NCBI RefSeq assembly: GCF_002368415.1
Contig: NZ_AP018290.1
Span: 9,291,717 to 9,355,716 of the forward strand
From: Calothrix sp. NIES-4105
GTDB taxonomy: Bacteria > Cyanobacteriota > Cyanobacteriia > Cyanobacteriales > Nostocaceae
Direction: 5' to 3'
DNA: 64,000 nt
Both the position numbers and the translations under genes were made by a program. Under the pieces are notes generated by a model. The model did not search any database, was not told the DNA's origin, and was given only the letters and a program-made list of their open reading frames with translations. Below are positions 36,943-45,595 of the stretch, piece by piece; position 1 is the first letter of the stretch; every line of letters starts with the position of its first letter.

Positions 36943-38142
36943 TTACAATTCTTTCAACGCAGCAATTACCTCTTTTGCAGTTTGATATCTATCGCGCGGC
37001 AACGGTTCGGTCAAGCGGTCGATGATTTCACGCAGTTTAGGGGTGATTGTCGGAATATTGGCAATTTCAAATCGAAACTGGCGCCCACGTTGGCGGTAAT
37101 ATTTGAATGGGCTTTCGCCTGATAGTAAGAATATCAGGGTAGGTCCGATTGCGTATAAATCTGATACTGTTAACGGTTGTCCTCGTTCTTGTTCGGGGGC
37201 ACAATATCCTTCTGCACCTATACGGGTACCTGGTATCGTTGAACTTTCTTTGACGGCGCCGAAGTCAAGCACCACAATATTATTATTCGAGGAACGCATC
37301 ATTAAATTTGCTGGTTTAATGTCGCGATGGATAAGTGGTGGGTCTTGAGAATGCAAATAGTCTAAAACATCACAAGTTTGTATCATCCAGAAAATAGCGA
37401 TGTGTGGGTTGACTGGCCCTTTCAATAAAACCAGTTTTTCTAAATCCTCCCCGTGGACTAATTCCATAGCTAGATATTTTTTCCCATCCTCAACAAAAAA
37501 GTCATAGTATTTTGGAATTCCTGGATGCGATAGCGATTTTAATGTATTTGCTTCGCGTTCAAATAATTCTTGTGCTTTCGCAATTCGTGCCATATCGGCA
37601 TTCATTTGCTTTAATACTAACAATTGCGGGCGCCCCGTTTTACCGTGCGAGTCCCAAGCGAGATACGTAGTCCCCATACCTCCTTGTCCCAAAGTTCGTA
37701 ATATTTGGTAGTTACGAACTGTTTGTAAGACTGTTATTGGTTGACCGCAATGGATACAAAATAAATTATTTGGATTATTACCTTCGTGGGTACAAACAGG
37801 TAGTGGAGTTGGAGTTGGAGTTGGAGTTGCTTCAACGTCAAACTTTAGCAAGGGACCACCGTTTGCCAGTTGCAACAAACAATTATTAGGTATTTGTGCC
37901 TGAGTAACTAAAATACCATTGACAAAAGTACCGTTTATTCCCTTATTTACTAAGTGCCAAGCACTTTTTTGCCCACCTGCATCAACTCGTCGAAGTTCGA
38001 GATGATAGCGAGACACCAAATCGTCGGCGATGACAATATCATTATCTGCCGAGCGACCAATCCGAATCAAGGGTTCCGAGCTAAAATTCCACTCATGAAG
38101 TGGTTTTTTTTGTTGCGGTTCTAGTAAGGTGAGCGTAACCAC
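36943..38142 (-). CDS. FHA-domain Ser/Thr protein kinase with zinc ribbon
   Basis: 399 aa. FHA domain at about 25-90 (IRIGRSADNDIVI, SRYHLEL, NGTFVNG). A (TP)n linker and one zinc ribbon follow (CTHEGNNPNNLFCIHCG, about 116-132). The Hanks-type kinase lies at about 145-395: LGQGGMGTTYLAWD, the Lys of LVLKQM, HRDIKPANLMM with catalytic Asp, and DFGAVK in the DFG position. FHA domains bind phosphothreonine, so the kinase may bind its own phosphorylated partners. It lies 39 bp downstream of a PP2C phosphatase gene in the same direction, with which it could share an mRNA and targets. Confidence 0.95.
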   Translation of the reverse strand: MVTLTLLEPQQKKPLHEWNFSSEPLIRIGRSADNDIVIADDLVSRYHLELRRVDAGGQKSAWHLVNKGINGTFVNGILVTQAQIPNNCLLQLANGGPLLKFDVEATPTPTPTPLPVCTHEGNNPNNLFCIHCGQPITVLQTVRNYQILRTLGQGGMGTTYLAWDSHGKTGRPQLLVLKQMNADMARIAKAQELFEREANTLKSLSHPGIPKYYDFFVEDGKKYLAMELVHGEDLEKLVLLKGPVNPHIAIFWMIQTCDVLDYLHSQDPPLIHRDIKPANLMMRSSNNNIVVLDFGAVKESSTIPGTRIGAEGYCAPEQERGQPLTVSDLYAIGPTLIFLLSGESPFKYYRQRGRQFRFEIANIPTITPKLREIIDRLTEPLPRDRYQTAKEVIAALKEL

Positions 38143-38181
38143 ATTATCTGTCTTTAGTAGTAGTTGAGCGGTTTAGTTGTA

Positions 38182-40230
38182 TTAAACCGTACCTGGATTT
38201 GGGCGTACTTTCGCTCTTACAAGCACTGCGGTGATGTTATCATGACCGTTAAACTTGTTAGCTAATTCAACTAGCTCGCGCGTACCTCTATCTAAGTTAG
38301 CATTTGAACTCAGTAAAGGTTTAAGATGCGTTTGCCAATTGCTTTCGAGTAAATTATTATCTGTTAAGCCGTCTGAGGCAAGAATAAATAAACTATCTTC
38401 ATTTATTTGGAAAAATTGCACGTCTGGGTCGATTAAATTTTCTGAGCGTGGGCCAAGTGCTTGTGTTAGCTGATACGCATCCGGGCGCCCATAAGCTATA
38501 CTTGGCTCAACACCACGCATAATTTCACGCTGCCCAACTTCGTGGTCAATAGTAACTTGCTCAAGTCCCCTGCGAGTTAAACAGTACATACGACTATCAC
38601 CAACATGGGCAACAGCAACATGCGTATCCTGTATTAAAAGCATTACTAATGTAGTCCCCATCCTGCCAACACCCGAACGAGCATCTTTCTGGTTGAGGTC
38701 GTAAATAGCTTTATTCGCCTCCCGTACTCCTTCCTTGATAATATCTACACTTGGTAAATGATTAAAATTCCAATGCGAGTTAAAGTACTTTTGCAGTGTG
38801 CTAACAGCTAGCTCACTCGCAACTTCCCCACTCGCATGTCCACCCATACCATCGCATAATATGTATAGACCACGTGCGGCAATCGCTTGTGCTTTAGGAA
38901 ATTCAACTTTATTGATTCTTGTCTCAATACCAAAATAGTCTTCATTATGGTCGCGTTGACGACCAACATCGGTAAGTCCTGCATTGTCCAGACTGTTTAA
39001 CTGCATCGGGAGAACAACTGTAGGCATATCATCACTTTTTGTTTCATTCTCCTCCGATTCTTCAAATTCTGGAACAGTAGGTGCCGCAGTATTTGATGTC
39101 GTGCCGATCGTAACCGTCACATCCTCTGACTCGTAATTATTATTAAAATCTTTAGTATCATAATTATTTTCTTCAATAACCGGAGTCGGCTCGACTTCAG
39201 ATGCAATTTTTCTTAACCGTGCTTGTAACTCCTCAAGAGTCTCAATAGTCCCAACTTCCACGTCCCCCAATAACTGCATCAAAGGGCCGAACTGTGTACG
39301 CTGCGACTGTTTGAACAAAGTGTGCCAAACATTAGCTAATGCTTTTATTCCTAACTCATGTGACGGTTCAAAAGCCTCAAAATCAAGATTAGTATTAATT
39401 GGAGGTTCTTGATACAGTCTTTGCAGCACTAACTCTTGGTCTTCATCTAAACGTAAATTTCCTAACTCTAATAAACTTTGACGACAATTTAACGGTTCGA
39501 GTATTTGCCAAAGTTGAGTCATACGGTGGAAGTAATGTACAACTCGCAGCGATGACGTTTGGTCTTCTTGCCAAAGTTCTAGTAAATATTCCCAACTCGA
39601 ACGGTCTTCAAGCAGGACTACTTCTACATTCTCATCAACCCAAGCATCATGTATTAGTGGTATTCCATAATTACACGCCGTATGTAAAGCTAGATATGGT
39701 TTAGCTGCATCCGGAACTCCCGGCGCCTCAGATAAAGACGTTACTCCTTGCTTTAACTGGGCAGTAATCGGTGTGATTTGATACGGTATACAATCTAATA
39801 CACGTAGAAGTAACTCTTGCTCAGAAGCTTTCGGCACTTCTTTTAAAACTTCAATTATTTTATACCGCTGCTGTTTATCTAAGTATGAACCAACCTCAAG
39901 ACAGCGCCTATCTTTTGCTGAAACTACAGAAATAGTTTCTTCAACCTCTTGTGGTGCTGATACTGGAAGTTGGATGAAAGTGCTTTCCTCATCCAAAGGA
40001 GTCGGAATTTCTACTTCATTAAACTTAATAATTCCCCACCATATCGTTCCTGATAACTTACCACAATCCTGGCACTGTTCAGCATCGTTGGGCACATCGG
40101 CGCCGCAAGCAGGACAAGCTCGTTCGGTTAGGGAAGTGCCACAATTTTGACAAAACTTATTCTTATCGGGGTTCTCAAATTTACATTCTGGGCAAATCAG
40201 CATTGCGTCCATTCCTAAATCCCATTCCAA
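38182..40230 (-). CDS. PP2C-type Ser/Thr phosphatase with N-terminal zinc ribbons
   Basis: 682 aa. Two zinc ribbons lie at about 10-60 (CPECKFENPDKNKFCQNCG, CPACGADVPNDAEQCQDCG). Residues about 95-345 look like a degenerate kinase-like fold without catalytic motifs (inference). An acidic linker follows. The PP2C domain lies at about 420-675: the metal-binding Asp of DHNEDYFG, LCDGMGGHASGE, MGTTLVMLLI, VGDSRMYCL and ASDGLTDN. This family removes phosphate from Ser/Thr with Mn/Mg. It is adjacent to the FHA-kinase gene and therefore a candidate antagonist. ATG at 40230; ATGs at codons 7 and 10 are alternatives. Confidence 0.93.
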   Translation of the reverse strand: MEWDLGMDAMLICPECKFENPDKNKFCQNCGTSLTERACPACGADVPNDAEQCQDCGKLSGTIWWGIIKFNEVEIPTPLDEESTFIQLPVSAPQEVEETISVVSAKDRRCLEVGSYLDKQQRYKIIEVLKEVPKASEQELLLRVLDCIPYQITPITAQLKQGVTSLSEAPGVPDAAKPYLALHTACNYGIPLIHDAWVDENVEVVLLEDRSSWEYLLELWQEDQTSSLRVVHYFHRMTQLWQILEPLNCRQSLLELGNLRLDEDQELVLQRLYQEPPINTNLDFEAFEPSHELGIKALANVWHTLFKQSQRTQFGPLMQLLGDVEVGTIETLEELQARLRKIASEVEPTPVIEENNYDTKDFNNNYESEDVTVTIGTTSNTAAPTVPEFEESEENETKSDDMPTVVLPMQLNSLDNAGLTDVGRQRDHNEDYFGIETRINKVEFPKAQAIAARGLYILCDGMGGHASGEVASELAVSTLQKYFNSHWNFNHLPSVDIIKEGVREANKAIYDLNQKDARSGVGRMGTTLVMLLIQDTHVAVAHVGDSRMYCLTRRGLEQVTIDHEVGQREIMRGVEPSIAYGRPDAYQLTQALGPRSENLIDPDVQFFQINEDSLFILASDGLTDNNLLESNWQTHLKPLLSSNANLDRGTRELVELANKFNGHDNITAVLVRAKVRPNPGTV

Positions 40231-40257
40231 GGTGCTTGAAGCTATGACAGGCGCCGT

Positions 40258-40353
40258 TCGTTAAAAGGACTTCAGCCCTTAAAATCAGCGATGAGTCGCT
40301 ACTTCGTCGTTAAAAGGACTTTAGTCCTTAAAATCAGCGATGAATCGCTACTA
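40258..40353. repeat. Tandem repeat, two units of about 50 bp
   Basis: Two copies of CGTTAAAAGGACTT(C/T)AG(C/T)CC then TTAAAATCAGCGATGA, with a GGACTNNAGTCC-like hairpin and AGCGATGA...TCGCT hairpin in each. A related repeat (AGCGCTTTAGCGC ... GGGCTAAAGCCC) lies at 61607-61655. The function is unknown. Confidence 0.75.
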
Positions 40354-40437
40354 CGAACTTATCAAGCCAGTATAGGGAATTATTTTAACTCATGATTCGT
40401 TATCTATCAGCCTGATTCTTTGATACCAATAACTTAT

Positions 40438-40465
40438 TCGTTACATCCGTTACATCCTTTGCCAA
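40438..40465. repeat. Dispersed repeat TTCGTTACATCCGTTACATC
   Basis: Member of the TCCGTTACATCCGTT...GTTGCC family (others at 16088, 18239, 20634, 52842). It covers the 3' end and stop of the histidine kinase gene. Confidence 0.7.
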
Positions 40466-42114
40466 GGTAGCTGTACACTAAAGCGAGTACGGTTTGACTT
40501 ACTTTCAACTTCTATTGTTCCTCCCAGACACTTAGTGAGTTTTTGCACCAGTGCTAACCCCAAACCTGTACCACCTTGCTTCCAAGGGTCATTACTAGGA
40601 ATACGATAGAACTTATCAAAAATATACGGCAACTCAGATGCGGGAATTTCTACACCAGTATTTGTAACAAGAAACTCTACATATGTCGATTTATTTCTTG
40701 CACTAACAATAATTTCTTTGCCTTGTGGGCTAAATTTACATGCATTAGTCAAGAGTTCGATTAAAATTCGCTCTAAGCTAAAGGGGTCACTAACTAACTG
40801 AGGCAGGTCTGAAGCATTATCTACATACAAGTTACTTGCTTTCCGGTTCCTTGCTTTGAATAACTCTACTACCTTGACTAACCATTCCTGAATATATATG
40901 GTTTCCAAAACCAAGGGTTTGCTATTAATATCAAGCTTTTGTAAATCTAAGAAATTATTAATCAAGTTTATTTCACGCTCGCACTCATTATTCAATATCT
41001 GGAAATAACGCGCGGCTTTTGATTCTTTATGCTGTATTGTATTTTGTGAACCTTGACTTGAGTCGATACCTATGTTAAGCGCAATCCCAAGCATCTGAAT
41101 TGCCATTTTCATATTTGTGAGGGGTGTACGCAACTCGTGCGATACAGTACTAAGAAACTCATCCTTGAGACGATTAAGTTTTTCCTTCTCCGAGATTTGT
41201 AGTTGTTTCTCTTTCTCGCTTTGCAACAGTAAAAATTCAATCGATTTATGTTCGTTAATATCTACACAGCAACCAATATAACCAGCAAACTCTCCTGTAT
41301 TTGTAAATCGTGGAATACCTGTATCTGAAACCCAACGGTATTCACCATCCGCGCGCTGTAACCGATACTCCATACTAAACTTTGTTTTGGAGTTAAATGC
41401 TGAATAATACGTTTGCAAGCACTCGATTTTATCATCTACATGTACATTTTCAAGCCATCCTATCCCATACCCCTGCTCTGGTGAGCGTCCCGTAAATTCA
41501 GACCAAAACTCATTAAAAAAGTTATACATTCCATTACTGCTTGCCATCCATAACATCACAGGAGCAGTATTCGCTATTGTCTTAAACCGCTGTTCACTTT
41601 CACAGTAAGCATCTTCTAAATGCTTTTGCCGTGTAATATCCTCACAAACCATTAAAACTACAGGTGCTGATAAAGGCAATATTCGTGCGGTTGCTTTGAC
41701 CCAAACAATCTTACTGTTTGGACAATTCAAGCGACACTCACAACTATTAAGCTTTGCTCCGGAGACTTTGAATAAACTTGATATCAAAGAAGCCAAATTT
41801 TCATGCTCACTCGAAGCAAATAATTCAAAAATTGGTTTATGAAGCAACTCATCTTTATTGTAACCAAGTAAATTGGCGCCAAATCGATTGAGTGACAAAA
41901 CAATTCCTGACTCATTGAGCGTAAAATTAATTGACGGTGATTCATCGTAAAGCTTACGATACGATAAAGCACTATCACATCCATGTAATTCTGTTTGACT
42001 AATTTCGCTAGCTGAAGCTTTATCAGGTACAAGTTCTAAGCGTGGCGAAGAAATAGGCAAAATATTATCTTGCTCTTGGCAGCGGTTCCAATTTGATGTT
42101 TGGTTAAGGGTCAT
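40450..42114 (-). CDS. PAS-domain sensor histidine kinase
   Basis: 554 aa from ATG 42114. Two PAS/PAC modules (YDESPSINFTLNESGIVLSL, then ANTAPVMLWMASSNGMY with YRLQRADGEYRWVSDTGIP) are followed by a short coiled coil. Then come HisKA with FLSTVSHELRTPLTNMK (phospho-His at about residue 326), and HATPase_c with NACKFSPQG, FDKFYRIP and GGTGLGLALVQKL. No membrane segment, so a cytoplasmic sensor. The track start TTG 42195 would add 27 residues and place the Fur box inside the gene, so I prefer ATG 42114. No adjacent response regulator. Confidence 0.92.
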   Translation of the reverse strand: MTLNQTSNWNRCQEQDNILPISSPRLELVPDKASASEISQTELHGCDSALSYRKLYDESPSINFTLNESGIVLSLNRFGANLLGYNKDELLHKPIFELFASSEHENLASLISSLFKVSGAKLNSCECRLNCPNSKIVWVKATARILPLSAPVVLMVCEDITRQKHLEDAYCESEQRFKTIANTAPVMLWMASSNGMYNFFNEFWSEFTGRSPEQGYGIGWLENVHVDDKIECLQTYYSAFNSKTKFSMEYRLQRADGEYRWVSDTGIPRFTNTGEFAGYIGCCVDINEHKSIEFLLLQSEKEKQLQISEKEKLNRLKDEFLSTVSHELRTPLTNMKMAIQMLGIALNIGIDSSQGSQNTIQHKESKAARYFQILNNECEREINLINNFLDLQKLDINSKPLVLETIYIQEWLVKVVELFKARNRKASNLYVDNASDLPQLVSDPFSLERILIELLTNACKFSPQGKEIIVSARNKSTYVEFLVTNTGVEIPASELPYIFDKFYRIPSNDPWKQGGTGLGLALVQKLTKCLGGTIEVESKSNRTRFSVQLPWQRM

Positions 42115-42164
42115 AGGAATATAATATGTTGCACCCGAAAAAAAGGTTAATACGGCAAAAACAC

Positions 42165-42183
42165 GATAATGATTATCATTATA
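42165..42183 (-). promoter_or_regulatory. Near-consensus Fur box upstream of the histidine kinase
   Basis: On the minus strand TATAATGATAATCATTATC matches the 19-bp consensus GATAATGATAATCATTATC at 18 of 19 positions. It ends 51 bp before ATG 42114. This suggests that iron-bound Fur (FurA in cyanobacteria) represses the kinase gene. Confidence 0.75.
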
Positions 42184-42316
42184 CTGCTTTTTCAAGAATT
42201 TTTTTAGACGACTTTACACTAAAGTTTTGAAAGCTTATTCATCTGTGTTTAGCAATATTACTCATACAATTATTAAAAAAATATTAAAATGGATTAAAAT
42301 TTTGTAAAAAAAATCA

Positions 42317-42949
42317 TTATGACTTGCGATAACTCATTTTTTTAGCCGACTGTTTATATTTACAGCTAGTAAAAACACTATTATGCAGCAAATTGACTTC
42401 AAGAGATGTGAGGTGGCGCCATTCACCCATCTGTAAAGTATCCAACGTCAAATGCGCGATTTGGAAACGCACTAACCTTAACGTCGGAAACCCCACTGCT
42501 GCGGTCATTCTGCGAACTTGGCGATTTTTTCCCTCAGAAAGCGTCATTTCAAGCCATGCAGTATCCACACTTTTTCTAAATCTTATGGGTGGGTCACGTT
42601 CGGGCAAAGTCGGTTGATTAGGCAATAACCGTACTTTTGCTTGCTTAGTGCGGTAATCTTGAATTTCCACACCAGAACGTAGTTTAGACAAAGCAACTTC
42701 ATCAGGAATACGCTCAACTTGTACCCAATAACTTCGCTCATGTCCGAACTTAGGATTTGATAGACGGTGTTGTAATTGTCCGTTATCCGTTAACAAAACT
42801 AAACCTTCACTATCCCAGTCAAGGCGCCCAACAGGGTAAACATTAGGCACATCAATATAATCCTGAAGCGTTTGACGTTCTGGAGTATCGCGCGTAAATT
42901 GACACAGAACCCCGTATGGCTTGTAAAAAATAATATATTTATACGTCAT
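42317..42949 (-). CDS. RsuA/RluE-type pseudouridine synthase
   Basis: 210 aa. The catalytic Asp lies in VGRLDWDSEGLVLLTDNG, with KPYGVLCQF at the N-terminus and SEGKNRQVRRMTAAVGFP as the conserved C-terminal motif. Without an S4 domain the protein is RluE-like (23S rRNA stem) rather than RsuA/RluB, but the exact target is not decided by sequence alone. The Lys/Ser-rich tail of about 20 residues extends beyond the family core. Confidence 0.9.
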   Translation of the reverse strand: MTYKYIIFYKPYGVLCQFTRDTPERQTLQDYIDVPNVYPVGRLDWDSEGLVLLTDNGQLQHRLSNPKFGHERSYWVQVERIPDEVALSKLRSGVEIQDYRTKQAKVRLLPNQPTLPERDPPIRFRKSVDTAWLEMTLSEGKNRQVRRMTAAVGFPTLRLVRFQIAHLTLDTLQMGEWRHLTSLEVNLLHNSVFTSCKYKQSAKKMSYRKS

Positions 42950-42988
42950 CGGGCAAATGGTAAAGGGGAAGACTTATAATATCGCACT

Positions 42989-43138
42989 ATGACAAATTCT
43001 GTTAATGAGCGTTCATTCTTATTTTTGGGAGGCGCCGCACTAGGTAGAATCTTAGATAAAGTTGCCAATGAGTATGGTACATATAAATTTAAATTAATCT
43101 ACCAGTGCCTACATCTTAGAAGGATGACGTTATTGTAA
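42989..43138 (+). CDS. Possible small ORF of 49 aa
   Basis: ATG at 42989, stop at 43136, with a GGAGGCGCC inside (SFLFLGGAALGRILDKVANEY). The first half is hydrophobic and glycine-rich and then amphipathic, as in small membrane-associated proteins. The ribosome binding site is weak (AAAGGGGAAGA at 42962, 17 nt away). No family recognised. Confidence 0.3.
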   Translation: MTNSVNERSFLFLGGAALGRILDKVANEYGTYKFKLIYQCLHLRRMTLL

Positions 43139-43174
43139 TATAATTCTGTATAACTATATATCAAAGGAGCCGTT

Positions 43175-43348
43175 ATTCTTCCTACAGCACAAGGGCAAAA
43201 GTGTATATACTTGTCCCAGTCGCTAACTACAGCATACATATTGATCCAGATGGTGCGTTTGGATGAGCGTACAGGAGAAGTATATATTTTAGCTGGCGAT
43301 GAAATAGAAATAATAATTAGGCGTGATGGAAATTGGGAATATTTATGA
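43175..43348 (+). CDS. DUF6888-like small protein with apparent ATT start
   Basis: 57 codons, absent from ordinary ORF calls because no ATG, GTG or TTG lies between the in-frame stop (43151) and the conserved N-terminus. A strong ribosome binding site AAAGGAG (43163-43169) sits 5 nt before ATT 43175. The sequence LPTAQGQKCIYLSQSLTTAY, then MVRLDERTGEVYILAGDEIE and a C-terminal DGNWEYL, has the pattern I recall for the cyanobacterial DUF6888 family. Its stop overlaps the start of the DUF6887-like gene (ATGA). It is either a rare ATT-initiated gene or one whose start was mutated. Function unknown. Confidence 0.6.
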   Translation: MLPTAQGQKCIYLSQSLTTAYILIQMVRLDERTGEVYILAGDEIEIIIRRDGNWEYL

Positions 43349-43548
43349 ATCAGCCAAACTTCAACGCTATGAGCGAAGCAGAATTGCGAGCTTACGTATA
43401 TGAACACAAAGATGATAAAGAGGCTTTTTACGCATTTGTAGACCGTCTAAAAGCAAAACCTCGTTCTGTAGTTTACCCTGCATCAATGACCCCAGAGGAA
43501 ATTGACAAGGTAATATTCGACAGAGTTGCACAAAAGCGGAAACCATAG
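43345..43548 (+). CDS. DUF6887-like small protein
   Basis: 67 aa from ATG 43345, which overlaps the preceding stop by 3 bp; TTG 43333 is an alternative but breaks the coupling. Pattern MNQPNFNAMSEAELRAYVYEHKDDKEAFYAFVDRL, then TPEEIDKVIFDR, resembles the DUF6887 family that often neighbours DUF6888. Charged, helical, cytoplasmic. The pair layout recalls toxin-antitoxin modules, but no catalytic motif is seen. Confidence 0.75.
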   Translation: MNQPNFNAMSEAELRAYVYEHKDDKEAFYAFVDRLKAKPRSVVYPASMTPEEIDKVIFDRVAQKRKP

Positions 43549-43551
43549 AAT

Positions 43552-43583
43552 CTAGAGACAAGGGTTTAATCCTCGTCTCTACA
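43552..43583. repeat. Degenerate dispersed palindrome
   Basis: TAGAGACAAGGGTTTAATCC followed by TCGTCTCTACA, in the gap between convergent genes. Confidence 0.6.
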
Positions 43584-43614
43584 AGTGTTTTGATGTTTAT
43601 CCAACTCACGAAAA

Positions 43615-44505
43615 TCAATTACATTGCCAAATTTCAACTATTCCCTCATTACTTGCACAAATAAGACTTTTTGAAACCAAGCTAAATTTCGCAACATTAA
43701 TCGAACTTATGCCCATCTCAAGTTCTTCTCTAGTACTAATGTCCCACACTTTCAAAGCGCCATCTCCACTTGTACTAGCTATAATCTGAGAATCATAGCT
43801 AAAAGATATAGATGAAATTAGGGCGCGGTGTCCAGCAAAATTATTAATCTTTTTTCCTGTACTGATATCCCACAATATTATACTTTGGTCAGAGCTACCA
43901 CTAGCAATAAACCTTCCATCTGGGCTAATAGCAATACAAGTAACAGGCGCCGTGTGTGATATAACACTTAGAGATTTACGTTTTTTTAAATCCCACCATT
44001 TTATCGTTTTATCACTACTACAACTAGCTAATATTGTGTTATCCGCACAAAGTACTAAAGAATGCACAGTATGAGTATGTGCTTTAATCACATGTAACAT
44101 TTCTCCCATACCAATATGGGAGATTTTAATACTAGTGTCATTACCACCACTAATTATAGTTTGATTATCTGGACTGATAATAACCGAGCAAACAGGCGCC
44201 GAATGTACTTTGAATTTATTAATTAATTTACCTGTTGCCAGCCAAACGGTAATACTACCATCATCACTACCGATGGCAAGCATTTGATTATCATTACTAA
44301 ACGTAACACATCGTATTAATTGGTCATGAGTAAAAGTATTTATCAATTCACCCGTTGAAAATTTCCAAATTTTGACAGTATTATCACTACCAGCGCTAGC
44401 AATAAATTGTGCATCGGGACTAACTGCTAATCTCCAGATACAGCTACCATGATTTAAAGACTTGACTAATTGACATGGATATGGTTTTTTCGGCTTTTGA
44501 GTCAC
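43615..44505 (-). CDS. WD40-repeat protein, probable detached 3' half of a J-TPR-WD40 gene
   Basis: 296 aa from GTG 44505, with seven WD40 blades (examples: SPDAQFIASAGSDNTVKIWK, SPDGRFIASGSSDQSIILWD, DGALKVWDIS), expected to form one beta-propeller. The frame stays open upstream to about 44625 without a start codon (SDYKKASELQIIQRKL, VREQLRKEQEQRYQKPP). This continues the TPR region of the gene at 44597-45046, read in another frame. The two genes were therefore one protein before frameshifting. Whether this half is still translated is unknown. Confidence 0.8.
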   Translation of the reverse strand: MTQKPKKPYPCQLVKSLNHGSCIWRLAVSPDAQFIASAGSDNTVKIWKFSTGELINTFTHDQLIRCVTFSNDNQMLAIGSDDGSITVWLATGKLINKFKVHSAPVCSVIISPDNQTIISGGNDTSIKISHIGMGEMLHVIKAHTHTVHSLVLCADNTILASCSSDKTIKWWDLKKRKSLSVISHTAPVTCIAISPDGRFIASGSSDQSIILWDISTGKKINNFAGHRALISSISFSYDSQIIASTSGDGALKVWDISTREELEMGISSINVAKFSLVSKSLICASNEGIVEIWQCN

Positions 44506-44596
44506 AGGAGGTTTCTGATACCTTTGTTCTTGCTCTTTTCGCAGTTGTTCTCTAACCTCAAGTTTCCGTTGAATTATTTGTAACTCTGAAGCTTTT

Positions 44597-45046
44597 TTAT
44601 AATCTGATCTTGCGCGGTTGACATATCAAGCGCTTTTCACAAGCAAGCGCGCGAAACTTATATGCTTCAACATAATCAGGCTTCAACCGAATCGCTATAG
44701 TAAAATCCTCGATAGCTTCACTGTATTTACCACTCGCAGCTTTACTCATCGCTCGCTGGTAAATTGTTTCTGGAGTCGATGCTTGAGAAGAGACACTGGT
44801 TTTACTTGCTGTTGTGCTTATAATATTTTGCGTATCAATATATTGATAATTCTTAAGCTGCTCATAAGCTTGGTTGATAATTTTAATCTTTTCTTCGGCG
44901 CCTTGTTTTTCCGTTGCGTCCAGAAAACGGTCGGGATGCCACTGTTTCGCAAGCTTACGGTACGCTTGTTTTATTTCTTCCTGGGATACAGCTGGTTTTA
45001 AATCGAGTATTTTTAAAGCAGAATCTATATCAATATTTTCAGCCAT
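44597..45046 (-). CDS. J-domain protein with TPR, frameshifted at its 3' end
   Basis: 149 aa. J domain at about 8-68 with the HPD motif in KQWHPDRFLD; a Ser/Thr-rich linker; a TPR at about 95-130 (AMSKAASGKYSEAIEDFTIA, IRLKPDYVEAYKFRALACEK). After ALACEK the frame runs into RLICQPRKIRL and stops, whereas the natural continuation (about KLDMSxRARSDYKKASEL) is found in the next frames. J domains stimulate DnaK ATPase; the WD40 propeller would have supplied client or partner binding. Confidence 0.8.
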   Translation of the reverse strand: MAENIDIDSALKILDLKPAVSQEEIKQAYRKLAKQWHPDRFLDATEKQGAEEKIKIINQAYEQLKNYQYIDTQNIISTTASKTSVSSQASTPETIYQRAMSKAASGKYSEAIEDFTIAIRLKPDYVEAYKFRALACEKRLICQPRKIRL

Positions 45047-45117
45047 GACGACTAAGTAGATATTAAGTATTTAACGCTACTTTAGTTTTCCCCAAAATAC
45101 TTACTATCTAACTCTCT

Positions 45118-45426
45118 TCATGATTGAGACTCACCTAATCTAAAAGCTTCCCAATCTGCATGTGCGAATTCTCGATTTATAATCTTAACTTCTGCCTGAT
45201 ACTCGGTATCATTACCCATTTCAGCAAATTCGGCATCAATTTCTGCTCTTTTTATCGCTGCTAATTCGTTATGAATCGCGCGCACGATAAAATCGTTACG
45301 ATTTTTAGCTTTTCCTTGACTAATAACACTATCTACAGTTTGTACTAGTTGTATTAGTAGCGTAAGAGTTATTTGAATGGTGCTGTTTGACATAGTTTTA
45401 TCAATTTTGATGTTAATAATACTCAT
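45118..45426 (-). CDS. RHH/CopG-like orphan regulator
   Basis: 102 aa. A core like NSTIQITLTLLIQLVQTVDSV followed by GKAKNRNDFIVRAIHNELAAIKRAEI has the strand-helix-helix order of CopG-type antitoxins. The C-terminal part (HADWEAFRLGE) resembles the toxin-binding tails of such proteins. The start may be ATG 45393 (MSNST) rather than 45426. No toxin is adjacent. Confidence 0.65.
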   Translation of the reverse strand: MSIINIKIDKTMSNSTIQITLTLLIQLVQTVDSVISQGKAKNRNDFIVRAIHNELAAIKRAEIDAEFAEMGNDTEYQAEVKIINREFAHADWEAFRLGESQS

Positions 45427-45595
45427 TTTAGTATCAATAGTATAAATTCTTTATATTGCACAGTTCGTGATGCCTGTGCTACAGATTTGTTTACAAAAGC
45501 ACATAAAAGTAATGGATTTGGACAAATTTGTAATACATTAATTAATCTTTAATGGCACAAAAACCGTCACAATAAAAACAGTAGGATTAATTTCC

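Noticed and set aside
40258-40353. Tandem 50-bp repeats considered as a CRISPR array
   Set aside because: Only two units, no spacers between them, and the unit itself is made of small hairpins.
43250-43348. Internal ATG 43250 as the real start of the DUF6888-like gene
   Set aside because: The conserved upstream residues (LPTAQGQKCIYLSQSL) and the ribosome binding site at 43163 support the longer frame; kept only as a fallback.
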